Below, piece by piece: positions 1 through 6,305 of a DNA stretch of 12,856 bases. Both the position numbers and the translations under genes were made by a program. Within the stretch, counting starts at the first letter, position 1; each line of letters starts with the position of its first letter. The notes below the pieces were generated by a model. The model did no database searches, was not told the origin of the DNA, and saw only the letters and a list, made by a program, of their open reading frames with translations. This stretch comes from Rhodoferax sp. (GTDB lineage Bacteria > Pseudomonadota > Gammaproteobacteria > Burkholderiales > Burkholderiaceae_C), in NCBI GenBank assembly GCA_021737905.1, contig JAIPDA010000043.1:1-12856 (forward strand), written 5' to 3'.

Positions 1-2
1 TC

Positions 3-731
3 GTGGCCGGACACAGTAAATGGGCGAATTTTCAACACCGCAGGGCCCGGCAGGACGAAAAACGCCAGCGCATCAGGACCCGGGCCATGCGGGAGATCAT
101 GGTTGCCGCCCGCATGGCGGGCGGTGATTTGGGCACCAACCCGCGTCTTCGCCTGGCCGTTGACAAGGCCAAGGCGGCCAATATGCCTGCTGAAAACGTC
201 AAATACGGCATTGCCAAGGCCACCGGCAGCCTGGAAGGTATCCAGTACGAGGAAGTGCGCTACGAAGGCTACGGCATCGGTGGCGCGGCCATCATCGTCG
301 ACTGCATGACGGACAACCGCGTGCGCACTGTGGCCGAGGTGCGCCATGCTTTTTCAAAGCACGGCGGCAACATGGGCACGGAAGGCTCTGTGGCCTTTCA
401 ATTCAAGCATTGCGGGCAGTTGATTTTTGCGCCCGGGGTGAGTGAAGAAAAAGTCATGGAAGTCGCTCTCGAAGCCGGCGCTGACGACGTCATCACGGAC
501 GATGAAGGCGCCATCGAGGTGCTCACGCCCTATACAGACTTTGAAAAAGTCAGAAATGCGCTGAGTGCTGCCGGTCTAACGCCGGAAATGGCAGAAGTCA
601 CCATGCGCGCTGACAACATGATTGATCTGACGGGTGACGATGCCGCCAAAATGCAAAGATTGCTTGACATTCTGGAAGATCTGGACGACACCCAGGACGT
701 CTTTCATAACGCAGCCATTTCTCTTGGATGA
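3..731 (+). CDS. yebC: YebC/TACO1-family translation and regulatory protein
   Basis: The product is 242 residues, normal for the YebC family. It opens with the hallmark MAGHSKWAN, so the GTG at position 3 is the start; its ribosome-binding site lies outside the window. Other family blocks are [17 protein letters not shown] (about residues 47-63), [15 protein letters not shown] (about 88-102), [20 protein letters not shown] (about 104-123) and the C-terminal [14 protein letters not shown]. The family is cytosolic. It was long described as a transcriptional regulator (PmpR-like), and more recent work ties YebC/TACO1 proteins to relieving ribosome stalling on proline-rich sequences. One oddity is the usual KRGK-aromatic segment near residues 20-26, which reads KRQRIRTR, more arginine-rich than the relatives I remember. 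The gene lies 54 bp upstream of purD on the same strand, and that gap has no clear terminator. Confidence 0.95.
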   Translation: MAGHSKWANFQHRRARQDEKRQRIRTRAMREIMVAARMAGGDLGTNPRLRLAVDKAKAANMPAENVKYGIAKATGSLEGIQYEEVRYEGYGIGGAAIIVDCMTDNRVRTVAEVRHAFSKHGGNMGTEGSVAFQFKHCGQLIFAPGVSEEKVMEVALEAGADDVITDDEGAIEVLTPYTDFEKVRNALSAAGLTPEMAEVTMRADNMIDLTGDDAAKMQRLLDILEDLDDTQDVFHNAAISLG

Positions 732-785
732 CCGGCTGCACGGCGCCCGTGTGATCGGGCAGCACACTACATTGAAAGCAATGAA

Positions 786-2108
786 ATGAAAGTTTTGGTT
801 GTGGGCGGCGGTGGACGCGAACATGCGCTGGCCTGGAAAATGGCGCAGTCCCCCAAAGTCCAGGCGGTTTATGTGGCGCCCGGCAATGGCGGCACGGCGC
901 TCGACAGCCGGCTTGAAAACATCGCCATCACCGACGTGCAGGCTTTGCGCGGCTGGGCGCAGTCAGAAAAAATTGCCTTGACGGTGGTCGGCCCCGAGCA
1001 GCCCTTGGCCGCCGGCATTGTGGACGAATTCCGCGCCCACGGTCTGAGGGTTTTTGGCCCCACCCGGGCCGCGGCGCAGCTGGAGAGTTCCAAGGCTTTT
1101 TCCAAGGCCTTCATGAAGCGTCACGGCATTCCAACGGCAGATTACGAAAGCTTCAGTGACCCGCTGGCTGCGCACGCTTATGTCGAGCGAAAAGGCGCAC
1201 CCATTGTGGTCAAGGCGGACGGGCTGGCCGCCGGCAAGGGCGTGGTGGTGGCGATGTCGCTGGCCGAGGCGCATCAGGCGATTGACTTCATGCTGGCCCC
1301 TGAGACAGGCGCCAACCCCTTGGGCGTGACACACAATGCGGGCGGCGCTCGCGTTGTGATTGAAGAGTTTTTACAAGGCGAAGAGGCCAGCTTCATCGTC
1401 ATGTGCGACGGTAAAAACGTCACCGCGCTGGCCACCAGCCAGGACCACAAGCGTCTGCTTGACGGCGACGCCGGCCCCAACACCGGTGGCATGGGCGCTT
1501 ACTCTCCGGCCCCGGTGGTCACACCGCAAATCCATGCCCGTGCGATGCGCGAGATCATTTTGCCCACCATCAAAGGCATGGCGCAAGACGGCATTCCTTT
1601 CACTGGTTTTTTGTACGCCGGCCTCATGATTGATGCGCAGGGACAGCCCAAAACACTGGAGTTCAACTGCCGCATGGGGGACCCCGAGACCCAGCCGATC
1701 ATGATGCGCTTGAAGTCTGATTTGTTTGACGTGATGATGGCTGCGACCTCGGGCCAGCTTGATCAGATCGAATTGGACTGGGACCGCCGCCCCGCTTTGG
1801 GAGTGGTGATGGCGGCGCATGGCTACCCGCTGAACCCGCGCAAGGGTGACCTCGTCACGGGCCTGCCGTCCCTAGACAGTTTGAAGCAGGCCAATGCCAT
1901 GGTTTTTCATGCCGGCACCGTGACGCCGCCGCCTGGGCAGGGCGGCAAAGGGGAGGTGCTGAGCGCGGGAGGACGCGTGCTGTGCGTGACCGCGCTGGGA
2001 CACACGGTCAAAGAAGCCCAAAAGCGTGCGTATGAAATCGCCGACGGCATCATTTTTGCGGGCGCGCAGTTCCGCACTGACATTGGCTTTAGGGCCATCA
2101 AATCCTGA
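786..2108 (+). CDS. purD: Phosphoribosylamine-glycine ligase (GAR synthetase)
   Basis: This cytosolic ATP-grasp enzyme joins 5-phosphoribosylamine and glycine using ATP to give GAR, the second step of de novo purine synthesis. It has 440 residues, close to the usual 420-430. The N-terminal Rossmann-like motif VVGGGGREHAL is at residues 5-15. The ATP-grasp loop KADGLAAGKGVVV begins at residue 143. The block NTGGMGAYSPAP is at about 232-243, and the metal/ATP-binding EFNCRMGDPETQ is at about 293-304. The C-terminal PurD domain follows. The ATG at 786 has a modest GAAAG Shine-Dalgarno (774-778) at a spacing of 7. The stop overlaps the next ATG by one base (TGATG), which suggests translational coupling to the acyltransferase. 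Confidence 0.97.
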   Translation: MKVLVVGGGGREHALAWKMAQSPKVQAVYVAPGNGGTALDSRLENIAITDVQALRGWAQSEKIALTVVGPEQPLAAGIVDEFRAHGLRVFGPTRAAAQLESSKAFSKAFMKRHGIPTADYESFSDPLAAHAYVERKGAPIVVKADGLAAGKGVVVAMSLAEAHQAIDFMLAPETGANPLGVTHNAGGARVVIEEFLQGEEASFIVMCDGKNVTALATSQDHKRLLDGDAGPNTGGMGAYSPAPVVTPQIHARAMREIILPTIKGMAQDGIPFTGFLYAGLMIDAQGQPKTLEFNCRMGDPETQPIMMRLKSDLFDVMMAATSGQLDQIELDWDRRPALGVVMAAHGYPLNPRKGDLVTGLPSLDSLKQANAMVFHAGTVTPPPGQGGKGEVLSAGGRVLCVTALGHTVKEAQKRAYEIADGIIFAGAQFRTDIGFRAIKS

Positions 2109-2761
2109 TGCTCGAAAACTCTTCTGTACACACCGGCCTTGTGAAGATAGACCAGACCATGCCGGTTCAGTTTCAGGGCAGCCGCATCGCGCGGGAGCTG
2201 CTGCGCTGGATGGGCTGGAAAATCGACTTTCAGGGCTTACCCGCCTTGCAAGGGGTGGCGATCCTGTACCCGCACACCTCCAACTGGGATTTCCCGGTGG
2301 CCATGCTGCTCAAATGGGCCATGGGCATTGAGGTGAAGTTCTGGGCCAAGGATTCTCTATTTACCATCCCCGTATTCGGCCGCTGGTTACGCTGGCTAGG
2401 TGGTGTACCGCTCATGCGCAAGGCAGCTTCGGGCGTGGTCGCGCAAATGGTGGCCTTGATCCAACGCAAAAAAGCGGAGTCAAGTTATTTCTGGCTGGCC
2501 TTGTCGCCAGAAGGAACGCGCAGTTACCAGCCGGGTTGGCGCAGCGGTTTTTACCGGGTCGCCTTGGAAGCTGGCGTGCCTTTGGCTCTGGCTTCGCTTG
2601 ATTATTCGAAAAAAACCCTGATGCTCAGGCACTATATGCAATTGAGCGGTGACACTGTGCAAGACATGCAAGACATTGCGCTCGTCTACGTAGGTGTGCG
2701 AGGCTACAGGCCCGGGCAGGCTGCGCCCATCCAACTCTTGGAGCAGGAGAAAAAATCATGA
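2108..2761 (+). CDS. PlsC-like lysophospholipid acyltransferase
   Basis: The 217-residue protein carries the acyltransferase signature HX4D as HTSNWD (H56, D61) and the phosphate-binding EGT motif in SPEGTRS (E135-T137). This places it in the LPLAT/PlsC superfamily, whose members move an acyl chain onto glycerophospholipid or lipid A-like acceptors at the inner face of the cytoplasmic membrane. The stretch around [14 protein letters not shown] (about residues 94-107) resembles the third conserved block of the family. The exact acceptor cannot be read from sequence. An essential phospholipid-pathway PlsC is one option; a specialised lyso-lipid or ornithine-lipid acyltransferase is another. The ATG at 2108 overlaps the purD stop. 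An internal ATG at codon 18 (MPVQFQGS) is an alternative start. The 3' end overlaps hemF by four bases (ATGA). Confidence 0.82.
   Translation: MLENSSVHTGLVKIDQTMPVQFQGSRIARELLRWMGWKIDFQGLPALQGVAILYPHTSNWDFPVAMLLKWAMGIEVKFWAKDSLFTIPVFGRWLRWLGGVPLMRKAASGVVAQMVALIQRKKAESSYFWLALSPEGTRSYQPGWRSGFYRVALEAGVPLALASLDYSKKTLMLRHYMQLSGDTVQDMQDIALVYVGVRGYRPGQAAPIQLLEQEKKS
2745..2749 (+). promoter_or_regulatory. Ribosome-binding site of hemF
   Basis: AGGAG sits 8 bases before the hemF ATG at 2758, inside the last codons of the acyltransferase gene. It is one of the best Shine-Dalgarno matches in the window. It fixes the hemF start at the ATGA overlap. Confidence 0.8.
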
Positions 2762-3675
2762 ACACAATCTCTGCGCAAGCCGGCCGGCTTTTTTTGCTGG
2801 GTTTGCAAGAGCGCATCACTTCTGCCGTAGCGGCTTTAGATGGCAGCAGTTTTGTGGCTGATGCCTGGGAAAAAGCACCCGGCGAGCCGCTCCAAGGCAA
2901 TGGCCTGACGCAAATTCTCGAGCAGGGCAAGGTGTTCGAGCGTGCAGGTTGTGGTTTTTCGCATGTGCGTGGCGCTTCATTGCCACCCTCGGCCACCCAG
3001 CACCGCCCCGAGTTAGCAGGCGCTCCCTTTGAAGCCATGGGCGTTTCTCTGGTTTTCCATCCGCGCAACCCTTATGTGCCAACGGTTCACATGAACGTGC
3101 GCATGATCGCCGCCACGCCCGCTTCCGGTGAGCTGGTTTGCTGGTTCGGCGGTGGCATGGACCTCACGCCTTATTACGCCTTCAAAGAAGATGCAGTGCA
3201 TTTTCACCAGGTCTGCAAGGACGCTTTGGCGCCTTACGGCGAAGACAAGTACCCGCGCTTTAAGCTTTGGTGTGACGAGTATTTTTGCCTGAAACACCGG
3301 CAGGAGCAACGCGGCATAGGCGGAGTTTTCTTTGATGATTTCAACGAACTGGGCATGGAGCGCAGTTTTGAGATGCTGCAAAGCGTGGCCAATTCGTTCT
3401 TGGCAGCCTATATGCCCATCGTGGAGGCCAGGCAGAGCACACCCTTCGGGCAACATGAGCGCGACTTTCAACTCTATCGGCGCGGGCGCTATGTCGAGTT
3501 CAACCTGGTGTGGGACCGGGGTACGCATTTCGGGCTGCAATCGGGCGGCCGTACCGAATCCATCCTCATGTCGATGCCGCCGCTGTGCAGCTGGTCCTAT
3601 CGACGCGAAGACCCGCCGGAGTCTGCTGAAGCGGCTTTGACGCGTGACTTCCTGGTGCGCAGGGACTGGGTTTGA
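2758..3675 (+). CDS. hemF: Oxygen-dependent coproporphyrinogen III oxidase
   Basis: HemF oxidatively decarboxylates coproporphyrinogen III to protoporphyrinogen IX using O2, a late haem-synthesis step in the cytosol. The 305 residues match the family length. Diagnostic blocks include [42 protein letters not shown] (from residue 129), [12 protein letters not shown] (from about 186) and the C-terminal [17 protein letters not shown] and [13 protein letters not shown]. Histidines 101, 111, 150 and 180 have the same spacing (10, 39, 30) as the four conserved histidines of E. coli HemF (96, 106, 145, 175, from memory), so the active site looks intact. The gene has a clean AGGAG ribosome-binding site and four-base overlaps at both ends (ATGA with the acyltransferase, TTGA with nadD), consistent with translation as part of an operon. 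An aerobic HemF fits an aerobic or facultative organism. Confidence 0.97.
   Translation: MNTISAQAGRLFLLGLQERITSAVAALDGSSFVADAWEKAPGEPLQGNGLTQILEQGKVFERAGCGFSHVRGASLPPSATQHRPELAGAPFEAMGVSLVFHPRNPYVPTVHMNVRMIAATPASGELVCWFGGGMDLTPYYAFKEDAVHFHQVCKDALAPYGEDKYPRFKLWCDEYFCLKHRQEQRGIGGVFFDDFNELGMERSFEMLQSVANSFLAAYMPIVEARQSTPFGQHERDFQLYRRGRYVEFNLVWDRGTHFGLQSGGRTESILMSMPPLCSWSYRREDPPESAEAALTRDFLVRRDWV
3661..3665 (+). promoter_or_regulatory. Ribosome-binding site supporting a TTG start of nadD
   Basis: AGGGA lies 6 bases before the TTG at 3672, inside the 3' end of hemF. It decides in favour of that TTG over the next in-frame TTG at 3696, which has no comparable upstream motif at proper spacing. Confidence 0.6.
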
Positions 3676-4331
3676 GTCAGCTCAATACCCCGGCCTTGCC
3701 CAGACGGATTGGCGTTTTTGGCGGCGCCTTTGACCCGCCGCATTGTGCTCACGTCGCTTTGGCAGCTGCCGCCATAGTGCAGCTTCAACTGGACGAGCTC
3801 AGGGTTATTCCGACAGGCTTTGCCTGGCACAAGAGTCGCCCACTTAGCCCGGCTGATCACCGCATGGCAATGGCGACGCTTGCTTTTTCCCGGCTGCCCG
3901 GCGTGATTGTTGATGACCGCGAGCTGCGCCGTGAAGGTTCAAGCTACACCATTGACACGCTCGAGGCCTTGATGGCGGAGCAGGCGGGCAGTGTCCTTTT
4001 TCTGGTGATTGGTGGTGACCAGCTGGCGGCCTTCAATCAGTGGCGCAGGTGGCAGGATATACTTCAGATAGCTACAGTTTGTGTAGCACAACGCCTGCCG
4101 CAGCGTGGCAAGTCAGCGCATCCGGTCGATCGCCCGTCCGCTTTGCCCGATTTTTTGCCCCTGGAATTTCCCGCCATGCCAGTCAGTGCGACCGAGATCC
4201 GCCTGCGATTAGCGGCCCAGGACCGTGATCCTGGCCGTGTCCAGGACGACCTGCAAGGTCTGATTTCGCAGGATGTGGCGGCTTATATTTCCCAGCACAT
4301 GCTCTACCAGAGCACCCCTATTACCCCTTGA
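3672..4331 (+). CDS. nadD: Nicotinate-nucleotide adenylyltransferase
   Basis: NadD transfers AMP from ATP to nicotinate mononucleotide to make deamido-NAD, the penultimate step of NAD synthesis. From the TTG start the protein has 219 residues. The nucleotidyltransferase motif [14 protein letters not shown] is at residues 14-27, GGDQL is at 114-118 followed by the characteristic [11 protein letters not shown], and the second ATP-binding motif SATEIRLRL is near 172-180. No ATG or GTG precedes the first motif in frame, so a TTG start is forced: 3672, supported by an AGGGA motif, or less likely 3696. The start overlaps the hemF stop by four bases (TTGA). The family's HxGH signature reads HCAH here, with Gly replaced by Ala. 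rsfS follows after 10 bp, and a nadD-rsfS-rlmH order is common in bacteria. Confidence 0.93.
   Translation: MSQLNTPALPRRIGVFGGAFDPPHCAHVALAAAAIVQLQLDELRVIPTGFAWHKSRPLSPADHRMAMATLAFSRLPGVIVDDRELRREGSSYTIDTLEALMAEQAGSVLFLVIGGDQLAAFNQWRRWQDILQIATVCVAQRLPQRGKSAHPVDRPSALPDFLPLEFPAMPVSATEIRLRLAAQDRDPGRVQDDLQGLISQDVAAYISQHMLYQSTPITP
4071..4087 (+). repeat. Small inverted repeat inside nadD
   Basis: GCTACA and TGTAGC form a perfect 6-bp stem around a 5-base loop. The stem is encoded within the nadD residues IATVCVA. Its AT-rich wording around an otherwise GC-rich gene resembles short GCTAn/nTAGC hairpin repeats that I associate with Comamonadaceae genomes. At this length chance cannot be excluded. 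Confidence 0.35.
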
Positions 4332-4341
4332 GCAACATTGC

Positions 4342-5106
4342 ATGAACGATACCCACACCAGCGCATCTAAAAATATCCAAAAACTTCAGCGCGCCATCGT
4401 CGATGGCCTGGAGGACGTCAAGGCGCAGGACATTCAAGTCTTTGATACAGAGCACATCACTTCCCTGTTTGAGCGGGTGATCGTCGCTTCCGGCACATCC
4501 AACCGTCAGACCAAGGCACTGGCCGCCAGCGTTCGCGATGCTGTGCGTGAAGCAGGCTTTGGCAAGCCCCGCATTGAGGGCGAAGAAAACGGCGAATGGA
4601 TCATCGTCGATTGTGGCGCTGCTGTTGCGCACATCATGCAGCCCACCATCCGCCAGTATTACCACCTCGAAGAGCTTTGGGGGGACAAGCCGGTCAAGCT
4701 CAAACTCGGCGCTGCAGCGCCCGTATCCAAGGCCTCACGTGCTGCTGCTTTGGCCGCTGCCGAGGCTGAAGTCGCTCAAGCCCCGGGTGGTCGTACGGCC
4801 GCCCGCACCGCCGCTCGCAATGCCGCCAGAAAAGCCGGCCGTGCCAGCGGTGAGCCGGCACCGGCCAGTGCCAAGTCAGCCAAACCGGCTGCGCGCAAAG
4901 TGTCCAAATCGGCTGCAGCGCCTGCCAAAGCACCCGCTGCCAAGCGCGCACCGGCCAAATCCACTGCCCAGCCGGCGTCCAAGGTCGCTGCCAAGACGGC
5001 TGCACCCAAGACCCTGGCCGCCAAGACTGCCGCACTGAAAAAACCGGCTGCCAAAAAAGCGGCGCCTCAAAAGGTTGCCGCCAAGAAAACAACTCGGAGC
5101 GCATGA
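4342..5106 (+). CDS. rsfS: Ribosomal silencing factor RsfS with long Ala/Lys-rich C-terminal tail
   Basis: RsfS binds large-subunit protein uL14 and blocks subunit joining, damping translation when nutrients are scarce. Residues 10-122 form the RsfS/DUF143 domain, with [17 protein letters not shown] (about 48-64) and [17 protein letters not shown] followed by [12 protein letters not shown] (about 85-115). The usual protein is about 105-130 residues; this one has 254. The extra 132 residues are almost entirely Ala, Lys, Pro, Ser, Thr and Arg ([18 protein letters not shown] wording), resembling the tail of histone H1 or bacterial H1-like proteins and presumably disordered and strongly basic. 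The ATG at 4342 is chosen because the in-frame extension upstream lies within nadD and is not family-like. No strong ribosome-binding site is seen. The stop overlaps rlmH by ATGA, so the tail is in frame and not a separate gene. Confidence 0.93.
   Translation: MNDTHTSASKNIQKLQRAIVDGLEDVKAQDIQVFDTEHITSLFERVIVASGTSNRQTKALAASVRDAVREAGFGKPRIEGEENGEWIIVDCGAAVAHIMQPTIRQYYHLEELWGDKPVKLKLGAAAPVSKASRAAALAAAEAEVAQAPGGRTAARTAARNAARKAGRASGEPAPASAKSAKPAARKVSKSAAAPAKAPAAKRAPAKSTAQPASKVAAKTAAPKTLAAKTAALKKPAAKKAAPQKVAAKKTTRSA
4858..5100 (+). repeat. Low-complexity GCC/AAR-rich coding repeat (RsfS tail)
   Basis: This stretch is a degenerate run of GCC, GCN, AAG/AAA and CCG codons. It encodes irregular AAK, PAAK and KSA units within rsfS, with no exact period. 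The low complexity also opens long meaningless reading frames on the other strand. Confidence 0.7.
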
Positions 5107-5570
5107 AGCTGCTGATTGTCGCGGTCGGTCAACGTGTGCCCGATTGGGCGCAAACCGCCTACGACGATTACGCCAAGCGATTTCCGCCTGAACTCAAGGT
5201 TGAGCTCAAGGCAGTCAAGACCGAGGCCCGCGCCTCCAAGACCCTGGAAAACTTGCTGGCAGCCGAGCGCGCCCGGATCGAGGCCGTCATACCCAAAGGT
5301 ATGCGTGTCGTCGCCCTCGACGAGCGTGGCACGGCCGTGACCACCATGGCGCTGGCCGACAAACTGCTTTTCTGGCAGCGTGAAGGCGGTGACGTCGCTA
5401 TCGTCATTGGTGGACCCGACGGGCTGGACCCGGCCTTCAAGCAAGCAGCCCATGAGCGCATTCGCCTGTCGGACCTGACCTTGCCGCATGCCATGGTGCG
5501 TGTTTTGCTCATCGAGCAGCTGTACCGCGCCTGGAGCATCACGGTGAACCATCCTTACCATCGAGAGTAG
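5103..5570 (+). CDS. rlmH: 23S rRNA pseudouridine-1915 N3-methyltransferase
   Basis: RlmH is a SPOUT-class, SAM-dependent enzyme that methylates N3 of pseudouridine 1915 in helix 69 of 23S rRNA on the assembled 70S ribosome. The 155 residues equal the length of the E. coli protein. The knot-forming motif GGPDGL is at residues 103-108 (usually GGPEGL). The C-terminal [20 protein letters not shown] and final HPYHRE are the family's catalytic and SAM-binding tail. The start ATG overlaps the rsfS stop (ATGA). A GGAG motif at 5096-5099 is only 3 bases away, so initiation probably depends on coupling to rsfS translation. Both neighbours act on the large ribosomal subunit. Confidence 0.97.
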   Translation: MKLLIVAVGQRVPDWAQTAYDDYAKRFPPELKVELKAVKTEARASKTLENLLAAERARIEAVIPKGMRVVALDERGTAVTTMALADKLLFWQREGGDVAIVIGGPDGLDPAFKQAAHERIRLSDLTLPHAMVRVLLIEQLYRAWSITVNHPYHRE

Positions 5571-5575
5571 ACCTT

Positions 5576-5656
5576 GCCCCCACGCTCCCCGCTGCGTGTG
5601 GTTCGCTGCCCCCCGAGGGGGGCGTGATTTCCCTTGGGGCGGCCCGGCGGGAAATC
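5576..5656 (+). repeat. GC-rich intergenic palindromic element (two stem-loops)
   Basis: The rlmH-maf gap holds two perfect inverted repeats. GCCCCCC/GGGGGGC (5608-5623) folds as a tight hairpin around GA. GATTTCCC (5626-5633) pairs with GGGAAATC (5649-5656) across 15 bases that read TTGGGGCGGCCCGGC. The wording CGCTGCCCCCCGAGGGGG followed by CTTGGGGCGGCCCGGCGG matches, from memory, a unit scattered between genes in many Comamonadaceae genomes, like a REP element. It may end or stabilise the rlmH transcript. There is no proper U-run after the first hairpin, so I do not call a rho-independent terminator. The maf reading frame stays open through part of it but should not be counted as maf. Confidence 0.7.
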
Positions 5657-5687
5657 TGGCTCTTGCGCTGACCTGACAATAGCCTTT

Positions 5688-6290
5688 ATGCCTGAATTTA
5701 TTTACTTAGCCTCGCAGAGTCCGCGCCGTGCGCAGTTGCTGGCACAACTTGGCGTGGCGTTTGAATTGCTTTTGCCTGACCCCGATGAAGACTCTGAAGC
5801 CTTGGAAGCCGTTCATGGGCGCGAGGCGCCTGCGGCTTATGTGAAGCGGGTCACCAGGCTCAAATTAGATGCGGCAGTGGCGCGTATGAAGCGCCGTGGC
5901 TTGCCTGCTGCGCCAGTGCTGTGTTCGGACACCACGGTCGCTCTGGGGCGTGAAATTTTCGGCAAGCCGCTAGATCCCGGCCATGCCCGCCGCATGCTCA
6001 CTACCCTGGCCGGCCGCACGCACCGTGTACTGACGGCAGTGGCGGTGCAGCAGGGCCGTCAGACCCGCGAAGCCCTGAGTGTGTCCAACGTCAGTTTTGC
6101 AGCCATGTCGCCGGCCCAGATCAAGGCTTATGTGGCTACCGGCGAGCCTATGGGCAAGGCCGGCGCTTATGCGGTGCAAGGTCAAGCAGCCATGCACATC
6201 ACGCACATCAGCGGCAGCTATTCAGGCATCATGGGCTTGCCTTTGCACGAAAGCGCGCAGATGTTACGCGCTGCCGGTTTGAAAATTTAA
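5688..6290 (+). CDS. maf: Maf-family nucleotide pyrophosphatase (YhdE type)
   Basis: Maf proteins hydrolyse non-canonical or surplus nucleoside triphosphates to monophosphates, and overproduction of relatives blocks septation. The 200-residue protein starts [18 protein letters not shown], giving the SxSPRR substrate loop near residues 9-13. Aspartate 81 in SDTTVAL is the predicted catalytic residue, followed by GKPLD and a C-terminal [14 protein letters not shown] and [11 protein letters not shown]. The GKAGAY and SGxMGLPL wording favours the YhdE (dTTP/UTP) subgroup over the YceF (7-methyl-GTP) subgroup. The ATG at 5688 begins the conserved region; an earlier in-frame TTG at 5634 would run through the palindromic element and is rejected. 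There is no clear Shine-Dalgarno. rng follows after 15 bp. Confidence 0.94.
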   Translation: MPEFIYLASQSPRRAQLLAQLGVAFELLLPDPDEDSEALEAVHGREAPAAYVKRVTRLKLDAAVARMKRRGLPAAPVLCSDTTVALGREIFGKPLDPGHARRMLTTLAGRTHRVLTAVAVQQGRQTREALSVSNVSFAAMSPAQIKAYVATGEPMGKAGAYAVQGQAAMHITHISGSYSGIMGLPLHESAQMLRAAGLKI

Positions 6291-6305
6291 ATCAACACGA
6301 TCCCC

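Noticed and set aside
745..767. Possible attenuator hairpin before purD (GCCCG/CGGGC and GTGTG/CACAC)
   Set aside because: Both stems are only 5 bp, mutually exclusive, and not followed by a T-run. They match no known purine riboswitch.
963..1334. 123-codon open frame antisense to purD
   Set aside because: It is a shadow of the conserved ATP-grasp region with no family resemblance.
3013..3540. 175-codon open frame antisense to hemF
   Set aside because: It lies fully within a well-conserved gene, has no recognisable domain, and mirrors hemF codon bias.
4273..4341. Upstream extension of rsfS into nadD
   Set aside because: The extra 23 residues (through LPLEQHC) encode the other frame of nadD and are not part of any RsfS I recognise. 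ATG 4342 follows nadD directly.
4700..5104. Long open frames on the - strand opposite the rsfS tail
   Set aside because: They arise from the low-complexity GCC/AAR-rich tail. Their translations are compositionally odd, and the + strand frame has the family domain and the proper coupling to rlmH.
5634..5687. Extended maf start running through the palindrome
   Set aside because: The added residues are a translation of the GC-rich repeat. The conserved Maf N-terminus begins at ATG 5688.
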